Source of the DNA: Streptomyces virginiae
GTDB lineage: Bacteria > Actinomycetota > Actinomycetes > Streptomycetales > Streptomycetaceae
Reading direction: 5' to 3'
Assembly (NCBI RefSeq): GCF_000720455.1
Contig: NZ_JOAK01000017.1
Location: 1 to 64,000, forward strand
DNA length: 64,000 bases
Shown here: one piece after another, positions 53,237 to 61,294 of the stretch
How the letters are laid out: every line of letters starts with the position of its first letter
Numbering within the stretch: position 1 is the first letter of the stretch
The notes under the pieces: generated by a model
Databases searched by the model: none
What the model was told of the DNA's origin: nothing
Seen by the model: only the letters and a program-made list of their open reading frames with translations
Made by a program: the position numbers and the translations under genes

Positions 53237-55267
53237 ATGGTCAACAAGAACCGGATGAACAGGCTGGCCGCCGTCATGGCCGCGGCTGCCCTGGTGTCCG
53301 TGGCAGTACCCGCCGCGACCGCCCAGGCGGCCGTGACACCACCGCGGATCGACCTCAAGGTGCTCGTCGTCGACGACGGCGGCAGCTCGGTCGAGGCGAT
53401 CACCGCGGAGCTCCGGGACACCGGAGTGCCCTACACCCGCGTCCAGCTGGGCAGCGCGGGCCGTCCCGTCATCAACGCGGCGTTCCTCAGCGACACCGTC
53501 GACGGCCGGCCGCGCGCCAAGTACCAGGGCGTGGTCCTGCCCAACGAGAACCCCTTCGGCGAGGGCTCCGCCGAGATGGCCGCGCTCGCCGCGTACGAGA
53601 CGACGTACGGGATCCGCCAGGTCGACGCCTACACCTGGGCGCACCCGGGCGTCGGACTGGAATACACCGACAACGGCGGCTACAGCGGACAGCTCGACGG
53701 CACCCAGGCCGCCGTCACCACCGCCGGCAAGGCCGGCCCGTTCGCCTACCTCGGCGGACAGGTCACCTTCGAGGACAATTCCGCCCTGGTCCCCGAGAGC
53801 TACGGGTACATGGGCAAGCCGCGCCCCGGCTACACCAGCTACGTCGACGCCCCCGTCGGCTCCGGCCGGGCCTCCCTCGTCGGCGAGTACGCCCACGACG
53901 GACGCAGCGAACTGGTCGTCACCTTCGGCTACAACCAGTACCAGCAGCAGTTCCGGCTGCTCGCCCGCGGCATCGTCGACTGGCTGACCCAGGGGGTGCA
54001 CCTCGGCCAGAGCCGCAACTACTTCGCGGTCCACGTCGACGACGTCTTCGCCCCCGACGCCCGCTGGAACAAGGACCTCAACTGCACGCCCGGCGACTAC
54101 GCCTGCGCGGGCGGCGAGGGCAAGGAGAGCACCATCCGGATGTCCGCCGCCGACGCCGTGTACGCGGCGCAGTGGCAGACCTCCAAGAACTTCAAGCTCG
54201 ACATGCTCTTCAACGGCGGCGCCGGCGAGGAGTGGAAGGCCGAGAACGGCGGCGTCGACGCGCTGACCGCCCAGCTCGTCGCCGACCGCGCCAAGTACCG
54301 CTGGATGAACCACACCTACACCCACCCGTTCCTCGGCTGTGTCCAGAACACCGCCGTCACCCCGTGGACCTGTACGAAGAACGCCCAGGGTGCGATCCAG
54401 TACATGAGCCGCGCCGAGATCTCCGCCCAGATCCGGGACAACAACAACTGGGCGGCCTCCAAGGGCATCACTCTCGACAAGAGCGAACTCGTCACCGGCG
54501 AGCACTCCGGTCTCAAGACCGCTCCGCAGCAGCCCGTGGACAACCCCAACCTGGCGGGCGCCCTCGCCGACAACGGGGTCAAGTGGGCCGGCAGCGACAA
54601 CTCCCGCGAGCCCGCCCAGCGAGCGGTCGGCGCGGCCCTCACCGTCCCCCGGCACCCGATGAACGTGTACTACAACACGGGCACCAACGCCGAGATGGCC
54701 GACGAGTACAACTGGATCTACACCAGCCGCGCCCACGGTGGAAGCGGCGTCTGCGAGGACAACCCGGCGACCTCCACCTGCCTGGCCGCCCCGCTGGACG
54801 TCAACACCGGCTACGTCAACTACATCGTCCCGGCCGAGGCGCGCACCGCCCTGCGCCACGTCCTGGCCAACGACCCGCGGCCGCACTACGTCCACCAGTC
54901 CAACCTCGCCGAGGACCGGACCCTCTACCCCGTCCTGAACCAGGTCCTCGACACCTACCGCGCGCTCTACGCTCCCAGCGCGCCGATCGTCAACCAGTCC
55001 ATGAAGGACACCGGCGTCGAGCTCCAGCGCCGCGCGGCCTGGGACAAGGCCCTCGCCGACGGCAAGGTCACCGCCTACCGCATCGGCACGGACGTCACCA
55101 TCAAGGCGCCCTCCGGAGTCGTCGCCCCGGTCACCGCCCCCAACGGCACCAAGAAGCAGATGCTGCTCGGCACGGCGGACTTCGGCACCGCCTACGCCGG
55201 CAACCGCTCCACCTGGACCGGCCCCGAGCTGCTGCAGAGCGCCGTCACGCTCAAGCTGCCCAGCTGA
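53237..55267 (+). CDS. Secreted Agd3/CE18-like polysaccharide deacetylase
   Basis: A 676-residue exported protein. A signal peptide ends near AQA (residue 32). The metal-binding motif FAVHVDDVFAPD (H266, D268, D269) and H359-x3-H363 (NHTYTHPFLG) are those of deacetylases with a CE4-type centre. The overall length and layout resemble Agd3, the fungal galactosaminogalactan deacetylase of family CE18, and the deacetylase half of PelA. It should remove acetyl groups from N-acetylgalactosamine in an extracellular polymer. ATG at 53237 follows GGGGGAAAGG. A hairpin separates it from a PelF-like gene. Function inferred from motifs and neighbours. Confidence 0.8.
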   Translation: MVNKNRMNRLAAVMAAAALVSVAVPAATAQAAVTPPRIDLKVLVVDDGGSSVEAITAELRDTGVPYTRVQLGSAGRPVINAAFLSDTVDGRPRAKYQGVVLPNENPFGEGSAEMAALAAYETTYGIRQVDAYTWAHPGVGLEYTDNGGYSGQLDGTQAAVTTAGKAGPFAYLGGQVTFEDNSALVPESYGYMGKPRPGYTSYVDAPVGSGRASLVGEYAHDGRSELVVTFGYNQYQQQFRLLARGIVDWLTQGVHLGQSRNYFAVHVDDVFAPDARWNKDLNCTPGDYACAGGEGKESTIRMSAADAVYAAQWQTSKNFKLDMLFNGGAGEEWKAENGGVDALTAQLVADRAKYRWMNHTYTHPFLGCVQNTAVTPWTCTKNAQGAIQYMSRAEISAQIRDNNNWAASKGITLDKSELVTGEHSGLKTAPQQPVDNPNLAGALADNGVKWAGSDNSREPAQRAVGAALTVPRHPMNVYYNTGTNAEMADEYNWIYTSRAHGGSGVCEDNPATSTCLAAPLDVNTGYVNYIVPAEARTALRHVLANDPRPHYVHQSNLAEDRTLYPVLNQVLDTYRALYAPSAPIVNQSMKDTGVELQRRAAWDKALADGKVTAYRIGTDVTIKAPSGVVAPVTAPNGTKKQMLLGTADFGTAYAGNRSTWTGPELLQSAVTLKLPS

Positions 55268-55302
55268 CCGTCCAGCACGACACCACCGAGTAGCACCCAG
55301 CG

Positions 55303-55339
55303 CCGGCGCTCCGCGAACCCACGGGCGCCGGCCCCTTTT
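55303..55339 (+). terminator. Hairpin with T run after the deacetylase gene
   Basis: CCGGCGC at 55303-55309 pairs with GCGCCGG at 55325-55331, followed by CCCCTTTT. It may end or reduce transcription before the PelF-like gene 23 bases further on. Confidence 0.5.
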
Positions 55340-55361
55340 CCGTCCTGGGGGGACACACCGC

Positions 55362-56888
55362 ATGAGTCATGGGCGTCACGTCACCATGCTCACCGAAGGC
55401 ACCTATCCACACGTCCACGGGGGCGTCAGCACCTGGTGCGACCAACTGGTCCGCGGCATGCCGGAGGTCGACTTCAACGTCATAGCCCTGACCGGCTCCG
55501 GACGCGAGCCGGTCACCTGGGAACTGCCCCGCAACGTCTACCGGCACACAGCCGTCCCGCTCTGGGGTCCGCCCCCCGGACGCGGCCGCCGGTCCACCCT
55601 GCGCGGCAGGGCCCACCGCCGCTTCACCCAGGTCTACGAGAGCTTCCTGCTCTCCCTGCTCGACCCGGCGGCCGACCCCGCCGACCGCACCTTCTCCGAG
55701 GCCCTGCGCGAACTGGCCGTCCTGGCCCGCGCCGGGAAACTCGCCCCGGCCCTGCGCTCCGAATCGGTTCTGCGCCTCCTGATGAACGTCTGGACCCGGC
55801 CCGGACTGTCCACCGCCGAGGCGGCACCCACCATCCACGACGCGCTCACCGCGACCGACCTGCTGGAACACGCGCTGCGCCCGCTCGCGGTGCGCATCCC
55901 GCCCGACAGCGTCGCGCACGCCGTCAGCAGCGGCCTCGCCACCCTTCCCGCCCTCGCCGCCAAACACCTCGACGGGGTGCCCTTCCTCCTCACCGAGCAC
56001 GGCATCTACCTGCGCGAGCGCTACCTCGGCTACCGCACCGCCGAACAGCGCTGGCCCGTCAAGGCCCTCATGCTCGGCTTCTACCGCGAGCTCAACACCG
56101 AGGGCTACCGCCAGGCCGACCTGATCACCCCCTGCAACCAGTACAACCGCCGCTGGGAGGAGCGCGGAGGCGCCGACTCGACACGGATCCGCACCGTCTA
56201 CAACGGCGTCGACCCGCACGCCTTCCCCGAGGCCGGCCCCGAACCGGACGTGCCCACCCTCAGCTGGTGCGGCCGCATCGACCCGATCAAGGACCTCGAA
56301 ACCCTGATCCGGGCCTACGCCTTCATGCGCGAGGAACTGCCCGCCCTGCGACTGCGCCTCTTCGGTCCCGTCCCGGCCGGCTGCGAGGACTACAAGCTCC
56401 GCCTGGAGAAGCTCGCCGCAGAACTCGGCGTGACCGACGGGATCACCTACGAGGGCCGCATCGAGCAGGTGGCGCAGGCCTACGCGGCCGGCAGCGTCGT
56501 GATGCTGTCCTCCATCAGCGAGGGCTTCCCCTTCAGCATCATCGAAGCCATGTCCTGCGGCCGCACCACCGTCTCCACCGACGTCGGCGGGGTCCGCGAG
56601 GCCGTCGGCGACACCGGCCTCGTCGTCCCGCCGCGCGAGCCCGAGACCATGGCACGCGCCACCCTCGCCCTGCTCCGCGACGACGAACGCCGCGCCGAAC
56701 TCGGCCGGATGTCCCGAAGGCGGGTCGTGGAGAAGTTCACCCTCCACCAGTCCGTGGACGGCTTCCGCCACATCTACCGGGAACTCGCCGGCCAGCCCGT
56801 CCTGCCCGTCCACGCGGGCGACGCCTGGACCCAGCGGCTCGCCGACCCCTGGTACCGCGAACTCGCGGCCGACGGGAGCCTGTGGTGA
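55362..56888 (+). CDS. PelF-like glycosyltransferase (GT4, DUF3492)
   Basis: A 508-residue cytosolic glycosyltransferase, the same size as PelF of Pseudomonas. The N-terminal TEGTYPHVHGGVSTWCDQL is the DUF3492 hallmark, and HGIYLRERYLGYR follows mid-protein. The C-terminal GT4 half has WCGRIDPIKDLETLIRA and the E387-x7-E395 pair (SEGFPFSIIEA) that binds the nucleotide sugar. PelF polymerises UDP-GalNAc in Pel synthesis. The stop overlaps the next start as GTGA. The product sugar is inferred. Confidence 0.88.
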   Translation: MSHGRHVTMLTEGTYPHVHGGVSTWCDQLVRGMPEVDFNVIALTGSGREPVTWELPRNVYRHTAVPLWGPPPGRGRRSTLRGRAHRRFTQVYESFLLSLLDPAADPADRTFSEALRELAVLARAGKLAPALRSESVLRLLMNVWTRPGLSTAEAAPTIHDALTATDLLEHALRPLAVRIPPDSVAHAVSSGLATLPALAAKHLDGVPFLLTEHGIYLRERYLGYRTAEQRWPVKALMLGFYRELNTEGYRQADLITPCNQYNRRWEERGGADSTRIRTVYNGVDPHAFPEAGPEPDVPTLSWCGRIDPIKDLETLIRAYAFMREELPALRLRLFGPVPAGCEDYKLRLEKLAAELGVTDGITYEGRIEQVAQAYAAGSVVMLSSISEGFPFSIIEAMSCGRTTVSTDVGGVREAVGDTGLVVPPREPETMARATLALLRDDERRAELGRMSRRRVVEKFTLHQSVDGFRHIYRELAGQPVLPVHAGDAWTQRLADPWYRELAADGSLW

Positions 56889-58441
56889 GCGGATCCCTCT
56901 GGCTCAAGCCGCCCGGACCCGGCTCAGGACCGGGCTCCGGCTCCGGCACGCTCCCGGCGATCCCCCGGCCGCGCACCGGGGACCCCGGGCCCGCCGCCGA
57001 CCCGATGGACGAACTGGCCGAACGCCTCGACGTGTTCATCGCCTCCGCCGTCCACCCCGACGAGATCGCCGCCGTCCTCGAATCCGACGGCATGACGGAC
57101 GAGTACATCCGGCTCACCTACGGCCGCGACGACTCCTTCGCCCTCGCCGAGGAGCTCTACGCCCGCGTGCCCCGCTCCTTCCCGGAGCCGGGGCCCGCCC
57201 CCGACCCCTGGCGGGTCTCCCTCGCCGCCTGCCTGCTGCGCGGGGTCATCTTCGCCCTGCCCGGCCTGGCCTACCTGCTGGGCGCGCCCCTCCTCGAAGG
57301 CCCCCAGGACCGGCTCGGCCTGCCGGCCGGGACGCTGACCCTGCTCGCCGGGGCGCTCATCGGCTGGGTCTGGGACCAGACCCTGTCCCACCGCGCCTAC
57401 TCCTGGCTCGGCCTCGGCGACCGGGCCGCCGCCGGGCGGACCCTGCTCGTCGGCGCCCCCGTCGGAGCCCTGCTGGGCACCGCCGCGGCGCTGGCCGTGC
57501 CCGGCGGGCCGCCGTTCTCCTACGCCTTCGCCGCCGGACAGGCCCTCTACGTGGGGGCCGCCACCGTCCTGCTGGTCCTCGGCCGGGAGCGGCTGCTCCT
57601 CGCCGCCCTCGCCCCGATGGCCGTCGGCGCCCTGGCCGTGCTCGTCGTCGACCTGCCCGTGCCGGTCCGGGTGACCCTGCTCGTGGTGTCCCTGCTGGCC
57701 GCCTGCACCCTGGCCGTACGGGAACTGCCGCTGGCCGACGGGCTGCGGACCGCCGCACACCGGATCCGGAGCTGGGCGACCCGCCGGCCCGCCAGGGTCG
57801 GCCCCGTGCGCTGGCAGATGCTGCGCGGAGCCGAGGAGGAGTACACCCCCCGCGGACCCCGGCTCGGGGACTCGGTGCCGTTCGGCGTCTTCGGCCTCGG
57901 CACCGGCCTGCTCGTGCTCTACGCCGCCCTGGGCGAGGTACTCGCCGGAGGCCCCGCCGAAGCCGTCGCCGCACCCTCGGCGGTGGCCCTCACCCTCAGC
58001 ATGGGACCCGCCGAGTGGCTGCTGCACCGCTTCCGCAGCGGCAGCCTCTCCGGGCTCCAGGGGGCCCGTTCGCCCCGGCAGTTCCGGGCCCGGATGCTCA
58101 CCACCCTGACCCGCTGCCTGAGCATCTACCTGGCGGTGCTGCTGGCCCTCGGAGTGACCGGAACCCTGCTGTGGCCCGGCGCCCCCGGGCTCACCGGGGT
58201 CCGCGTCGCCACCCTGCTGCTGCTCGGGGCGGTGATGTGGAGCGGGCTGCTCCTGCAGTCCTTCGGAGCCGTCCGGCCCGCGGCCGTGGTCTGCGCCTCG
58301 GCCGCCGTCGCCCAGAGCCTGGCCCTGCTGACCGGGCTGGGCCAGCCCCGGGTCGTCCAGCTGGTCGTGGCGGGCACGGCCGCGGCGGCCCTGGCCACCC
58401 TGGTCTGCCTGCTCCTCGGCCGCGCGACCGCCCACCGATGA
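56885..58441 (+). CDS. Twelve-helix PelG-like membrane protein
   Basis: A 518-residue integral membrane protein. An N-terminal soluble part of about 110 residues (Gly/Pro-rich lead, then MDELAERLDVFIASAVHPDEI) precedes about 12 membrane helices from residue 115 to the end. Hydrophobic pattern, size and position after a PelF-like gene point to PelG, the membrane partner that moves the Pel polymer across the inner membrane. Direct sequence motifs of PelG are not obvious, so this rests partly on context. Coupled at both ends by four-base overlaps. Confidence 0.72.
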   Translation: MSGSLWLKPPGPGSGPGSGSGTLPAIPRPRTGDPGPAADPMDELAERLDVFIASAVHPDEIAAVLESDGMTDEYIRLTYGRDDSFALAEELYARVPRSFPEPGPAPDPWRVSLAACLLRGVIFALPGLAYLLGAPLLEGPQDRLGLPAGTLTLLAGALIGWVWDQTLSHRAYSWLGLGDRAAAGRTLLVGAPVGALLGTAAALAVPGGPPFSYAFAAGQALYVGAATVLLVLGRERLLLAALAPMAVGALAVLVVDLPVPVRVTLLVVSLLAACTLAVRELPLADGLRTAAHRIRSWATRRPARVGPVRWQMLRGAEEEYTPRGPRLGDSVPFGVFGLGTGLLVLYAALGEVLAGGPAEAVAAPSAVALTLSMGPAEWLLHRFRSGSLSGLQGARSPRQFRARMLTTLTRCLSIYLAVLLALGVTGTLLWPGAPGLTGVRVATLLLLGAVMWSGLLLQSFGAVRPAAVVCASAAVAQSLALLTGLGQPRVVQLVVAGTAAAALATLVCLLLGRATAHR

Positions 58442-59151
58442 CGCACGAGACGCACGAGACGTACGAAACGGACGAGAAGAAGGACCCCATGCTGCTGGTG
58501 CCCCTCTACGAGCATCCCGCCGACCGGCCCGACGCCTGGGAGCGGCTCATCCGCTGCGCGGACCGGCTGCACTCGGTGGTGCTCAACCCCGACAGCGGGC
58601 CCGGCGCCGCCCGCGACGAGCGGTTCGCCCTCGTCGCCGAGCGGCTCCGGGAGGCCGGAGTACCCGTACTGGGTTACGCCGACACCGACTACGGGCGGCG
58701 CCCGCACGCCGCGGTGGTGCAGGACCTGCTGCGCCACCGCGACTGGTACGCCACCGACGGGGCCTTCCTCGACCAGGCCTCCGCCGACCCCGAACTGCTC
58801 CCGCACTACCGGCGGCTCACGGTCGCCGCCCGGGCCGCGGGCGCCCACACCCTCGTCCTCAACCACGGGGCCCACCCGGATCCCGGCTACGTCGAACTCG
58901 CCGATCTGCTCGTCACCTTCGAAGGGCCCTGGGACGCCTACCGGGAGGCAGCCGCACCACCGCCCTGGACGGCCGACCACCCAGCCCAGCGGTTCTGCCA
59001 CCTCGTCTACGCCGTCCCGCCCGGCGAACTCGCCGCCCGGCTCGCCGGGGAACTGGCCGCACAGCGCGGTGCGGGCGTGCACTGCGCCGTCCCCGGCAGC
59101 GGACCGCACCCGTGGGGGACCCTCCCGTACGCCCTGGAGGCGGCGGGATGA
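58438..59151 (+). CDS. Spherulin-4 (GH135-like) protein with altered active site
   Basis: A 237-residue protein. After a short HETHETYETDE-type lead, LLVPLYEHPADRPDAW, VVLNPDSGPG, VLGYADTDYGRRP and DGAFLD match the spherulin-4 fold of GH135 enzymes such as fungal Sph3, which cut GalNAc-containing galactosaminogalactan. The family usually has Asp-Glu after that strand; here it is D112-Q113, with E162 (TFEGPWDAY) kept. No signal peptide is seen, so it may act inside or have lost catalysis. ATG overlaps the previous stop (ATGA). Confidence 0.82.
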   Translation: MTHETHETYETDEKKDPMLLVPLYEHPADRPDAWERLIRCADRLHSVVLNPDSGPGAARDERFALVAERLREAGVPVLGYADTDYGRRPHAAVVQDLLRHRDWYATDGAFLDQASADPELLPHYRRLTVAARAAGAHTLVLNHGAHPDPGYVELADLLVTFEGPWDAYREAAAPPPWTADHPAQRFCHLVYAVPPGELAARLAGELAAQRGAGVHCAVPGSGPHPWGTLPYALEAAG

Positions 59152-59975
59152 GGGCACCGCGGACGCTACGCCTCCTGCTGGTCCTGCCCCTCCTGCTGCT
59201 CGCCGCCTGCACGGCCGGACCGGACGACGAGGGCGACGACGAACCGCACCGCTGGCCGGAACTCGCCCCCGGACAACGCTGGCAGCCGCCGCCCGGCACC
59301 GGCTGGCAGTGGCAGCTCACCGGAAGGCTCGACACCTCGGTCAAGGCGCCCGTCTACGACGTCGACGGCTTCAACACCACCAAGGAGCAGGTGGCGGTCC
59401 TGAAGAAGGCCGGGCGCAAGACCATCTGCTACCTCTCCACCGGGGCCTGGGAGGACTTCCGGCCGGACGCAGAAGCCTTCCCGCAGGACCTGCTCGGCAA
59501 GGGCAACGGCTGGGAGGGGGAACGCTGGCTGGACGTCCGGCGGGTGGCGGAACTGGAACCGCTGATGGCCAAGCGGTTCGACATGTGCCGGGAAAAGGGC
59601 TTCGACGCGGTCGAGCCGGACAACATGGACGGCTACCAGAACACCTCCGGCTTCCCCCTCACCGCCGACGACCAGCTGCGCTACAACCGGCTGATCGCGA
59701 AGCTCGCCCACGACCGGGGCATGGCCGTCGGCCTGAAGAACGACCTCGACCAGATCCCTCAGCTCGTCGGGGACTTCGACTTCGCGGTCAACGAGCAGTG
59801 CGCGCAGTACGACGAGTGCGACCGCCTCGCCCCCTTCATCGAGGCGGGCAAGGCGGTCTTCCACGCGGAGTACGAACTGTCGACGTCCCGCTTCTGTGCG
59901 ACGTCGCGTGCCGCGAAGCTCAGCTCGATCCAGAAGCGGTACGACCTCGACGCGTGGCGCAAAACCTGCCCATAG
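59148..59975 (+). CDS. GH114-like endo-alpha-1,4-polygalactosaminidase lipoprotein
   Basis: A 275-residue protein. A lipoprotein signal ends in LLLAAC (Cys21), so it is anchored outside the membrane. YDVDGFNTT, ICYLSTGAWEDFRPD, GFDAVEPDNMDGYQ (E156, D158) and GLKNDLDQ match family GH114, whose fungal member Ega3 cuts de-N-acetylated galactosaminogalactan. It would trim the polymer that the upstream deacetylase makes cationic. ATG at 59148 overlaps the previous stop. It is the last gene of the coupled run. Confidence 0.85.
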   Translation: MRAPRTLRLLLVLPLLLLAACTAGPDDEGDDEPHRWPELAPGQRWQPPPGTGWQWQLTGRLDTSVKAPVYDVDGFNTTKEQVAVLKKAGRKTICYLSTGAWEDFRPDAEAFPQDLLGKGNGWEGERWLDVRRVAELEPLMAKRFDMCREKGFDAVEPDNMDGYQNTSGFPLTADDQLRYNRLIAKLAHDRGMAVGLKNDLDQIPQLVGDFDFAVNEQCAQYDECDRLAPFIEAGKAVFHAEYELSTSRFCATSRAAKLSSIQKRYDLDAWRKTCP

Positions 59976-59990
59976 CCGTCTCAGCAACGC

Positions 59991-60042
59991 CGGCGAGGCT
60001 GGAAACGGCGCGGCCGAGGCTGAATGCGCCCGGCCGAGGCTG
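59991..60042 (+). repeat. Three 20-bp spaced GGCCGAGGCTG repeats
   Basis: CGGCGAGGCTG begins at 59991, and CGGCCGAGGCTG at 60011 and 60031, a regular 20-base period in the gap between convergent genes. It may be a simple local duplication. Confidence 0.55.
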
Positions 60043-60054
60043 CGACGGCTGCGC

Positions 60055-61263
60055 CTAGGCCCACGGCAGGACGGCGTGGACGCGGTAGCCGCCGCCGAAG
60101 CGGGGGCCCGTGGAGCAGGAGCCGCCCAGGGCGGTGGCCCGTTCCCGCATGCCGAGGAGGCCGTGGCCTCCCCCCGGCTCGGTGTCGGCGGGCTCGGTGC
60201 CCCCGTCGTCCAGCACGGTCACCTCCACCGACGGGCCGACCCGGACCACGCTCACCTCGGCCCGGGCATCGGGCCCCGCGTGCTTGCGCACGTTGGTCAG
60301 CGCCTCCTGGATCACCCGGTACGCCGCCAGGTCCACCGCGGCCGGCAGCGGCCCCGTCCCGCAGTCCAGCTGGACGATCACCTCCACCGGCAGCCCGGCG
60401 TGGCGGAAGGTGTCCACCAGTTCGTCGAGGACGCCCAGCCCCGGCGCCGGCTCGGTCGGTGCCTCCGGGTCGCCGGACTGCCTCAGCAGGCCGACGGTCG
60501 CCCGCAGCTCGTTGAGCGCCGACCGGCTGGCGTCCCGTACGTGCGCCAGCGCCTCCTTGGCCTGGTCCGGCCGCTTGTCCATCACGTGCGCGGCCACCCC
60601 GGCCTGCACGTTGACGAGCGCGATGTGGTGGGCCACCACGTCGTGGAGGTCCCGGGCGATCCGCAGCCGTTCCTCCGCGACCCGCCGCCGCGCCTCCTCG
60701 TCCCGGGTGCGCTCCGCGCGCTCGGCCCGTTCCCGGATGGCGTCGACGAAGGCCCGCCGGCTGCGCACGGCGTCTCCGGCGGCCGCGGCCATGCCCGTCC
60801 AGGCGAAGATCCCGAGGTTCTCCTGCGCGTACCAGGGCAGCGGCCCGGCGAGCATCGCCACCCCGGTCAGGCCCGCCATGGTGAGCAGGCCGATCCGCCA
60901 GGTCGTGGGCCGGTCGGTGAGGGCCGCCACCGTGTACAGGGCGATCACCGTGCACATGGCGACGGGCGCCCGGGGCTCCCCGGTGGTCAGCTCCAGCAGC
61001 GAGAGCCCGCAGGTCACCCCGAGGACGGCGCGAGGCCGCCGGCGCCTGAACACCAGCGCGGCCGCGCCCAGGAGCATCAGGAGCAGGGAGAAGGGCTCTG
61101 GGGTGCGCGTCCCGAAGGTGGGCCCGTGGGGGCCGTGCGGATCGGCGAAGGAGCCGACGACCATGGCGACGAGCGCGCCGAACGCCAGCACGGCGTCGGT
61201 GGCCAGCGGATGGGCCCGCATCCACTGCCGGGTGGGGGCGAACCGCCCGAGGTCTGTCGTCAC
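60055..61263 (-). CDS. Sensor histidine kinase, NarL-partner type, orphan
   Basis: A 402-residue membrane kinase. The N-terminal half has about five or six membrane helices and almost no extracellular domain. The HisKA_3 dimerisation site is RDLHDVVAHHIALVNVQAG with the phospho-accepting His. The ATPase has YRVIQEALTNVRKHAG (N box), VLDDGG and GHGLLGMRERA. No response regulator gene lies beside it on either side. GTG at 61263 (VTTDLGRFAP). It converges on the polysaccharide genes. Confidence 0.9.
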   Translation of the reverse strand: MTTDLGRFAPTRQWMRAHPLATDAVLAFGALVAMVVGSFADPHGPHGPTFGTRTPEPFSLLLMLLGAAALVFRRRRPRAVLGVTCGLSLLELTTGEPRAPVAMCTVIALYTVAALTDRPTTWRIGLLTMAGLTGVAMLAGPLPWYAQENLGIFAWTGMAAAAGDAVRSRRAFVDAIRERAERAERTRDEEARRRVAEERLRIARDLHDVVAHHIALVNVQAGVAAHVMDKRPDQAKEALAHVRDASRSALNELRATVGLLRQSGDPEAPTEPAPGLGVLDELVDTFRHAGLPVEVIVQLDCGTGPLPAAVDLAAYRVIQEALTNVRKHAGPDARAEVSVVRVGPSVEVTVLDDGGTEPADTEPGGGHGLLGMRERATALGGSCSTGPRFGGGYRVHAVLPWA

Positions 61264-61294
61264 CCCGATACGGTACGGCCTGCCGGGGCGGACA

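Noticed and set aside
51082..55293. A 1403-codon plus-strand frame spanning pepA and the deacetylase gene
   Set aside because: It runs antisense through pepA and out of frame through the deacetylase gene, both of which have clear motifs. Its product is Arg/Gly-rich noise.
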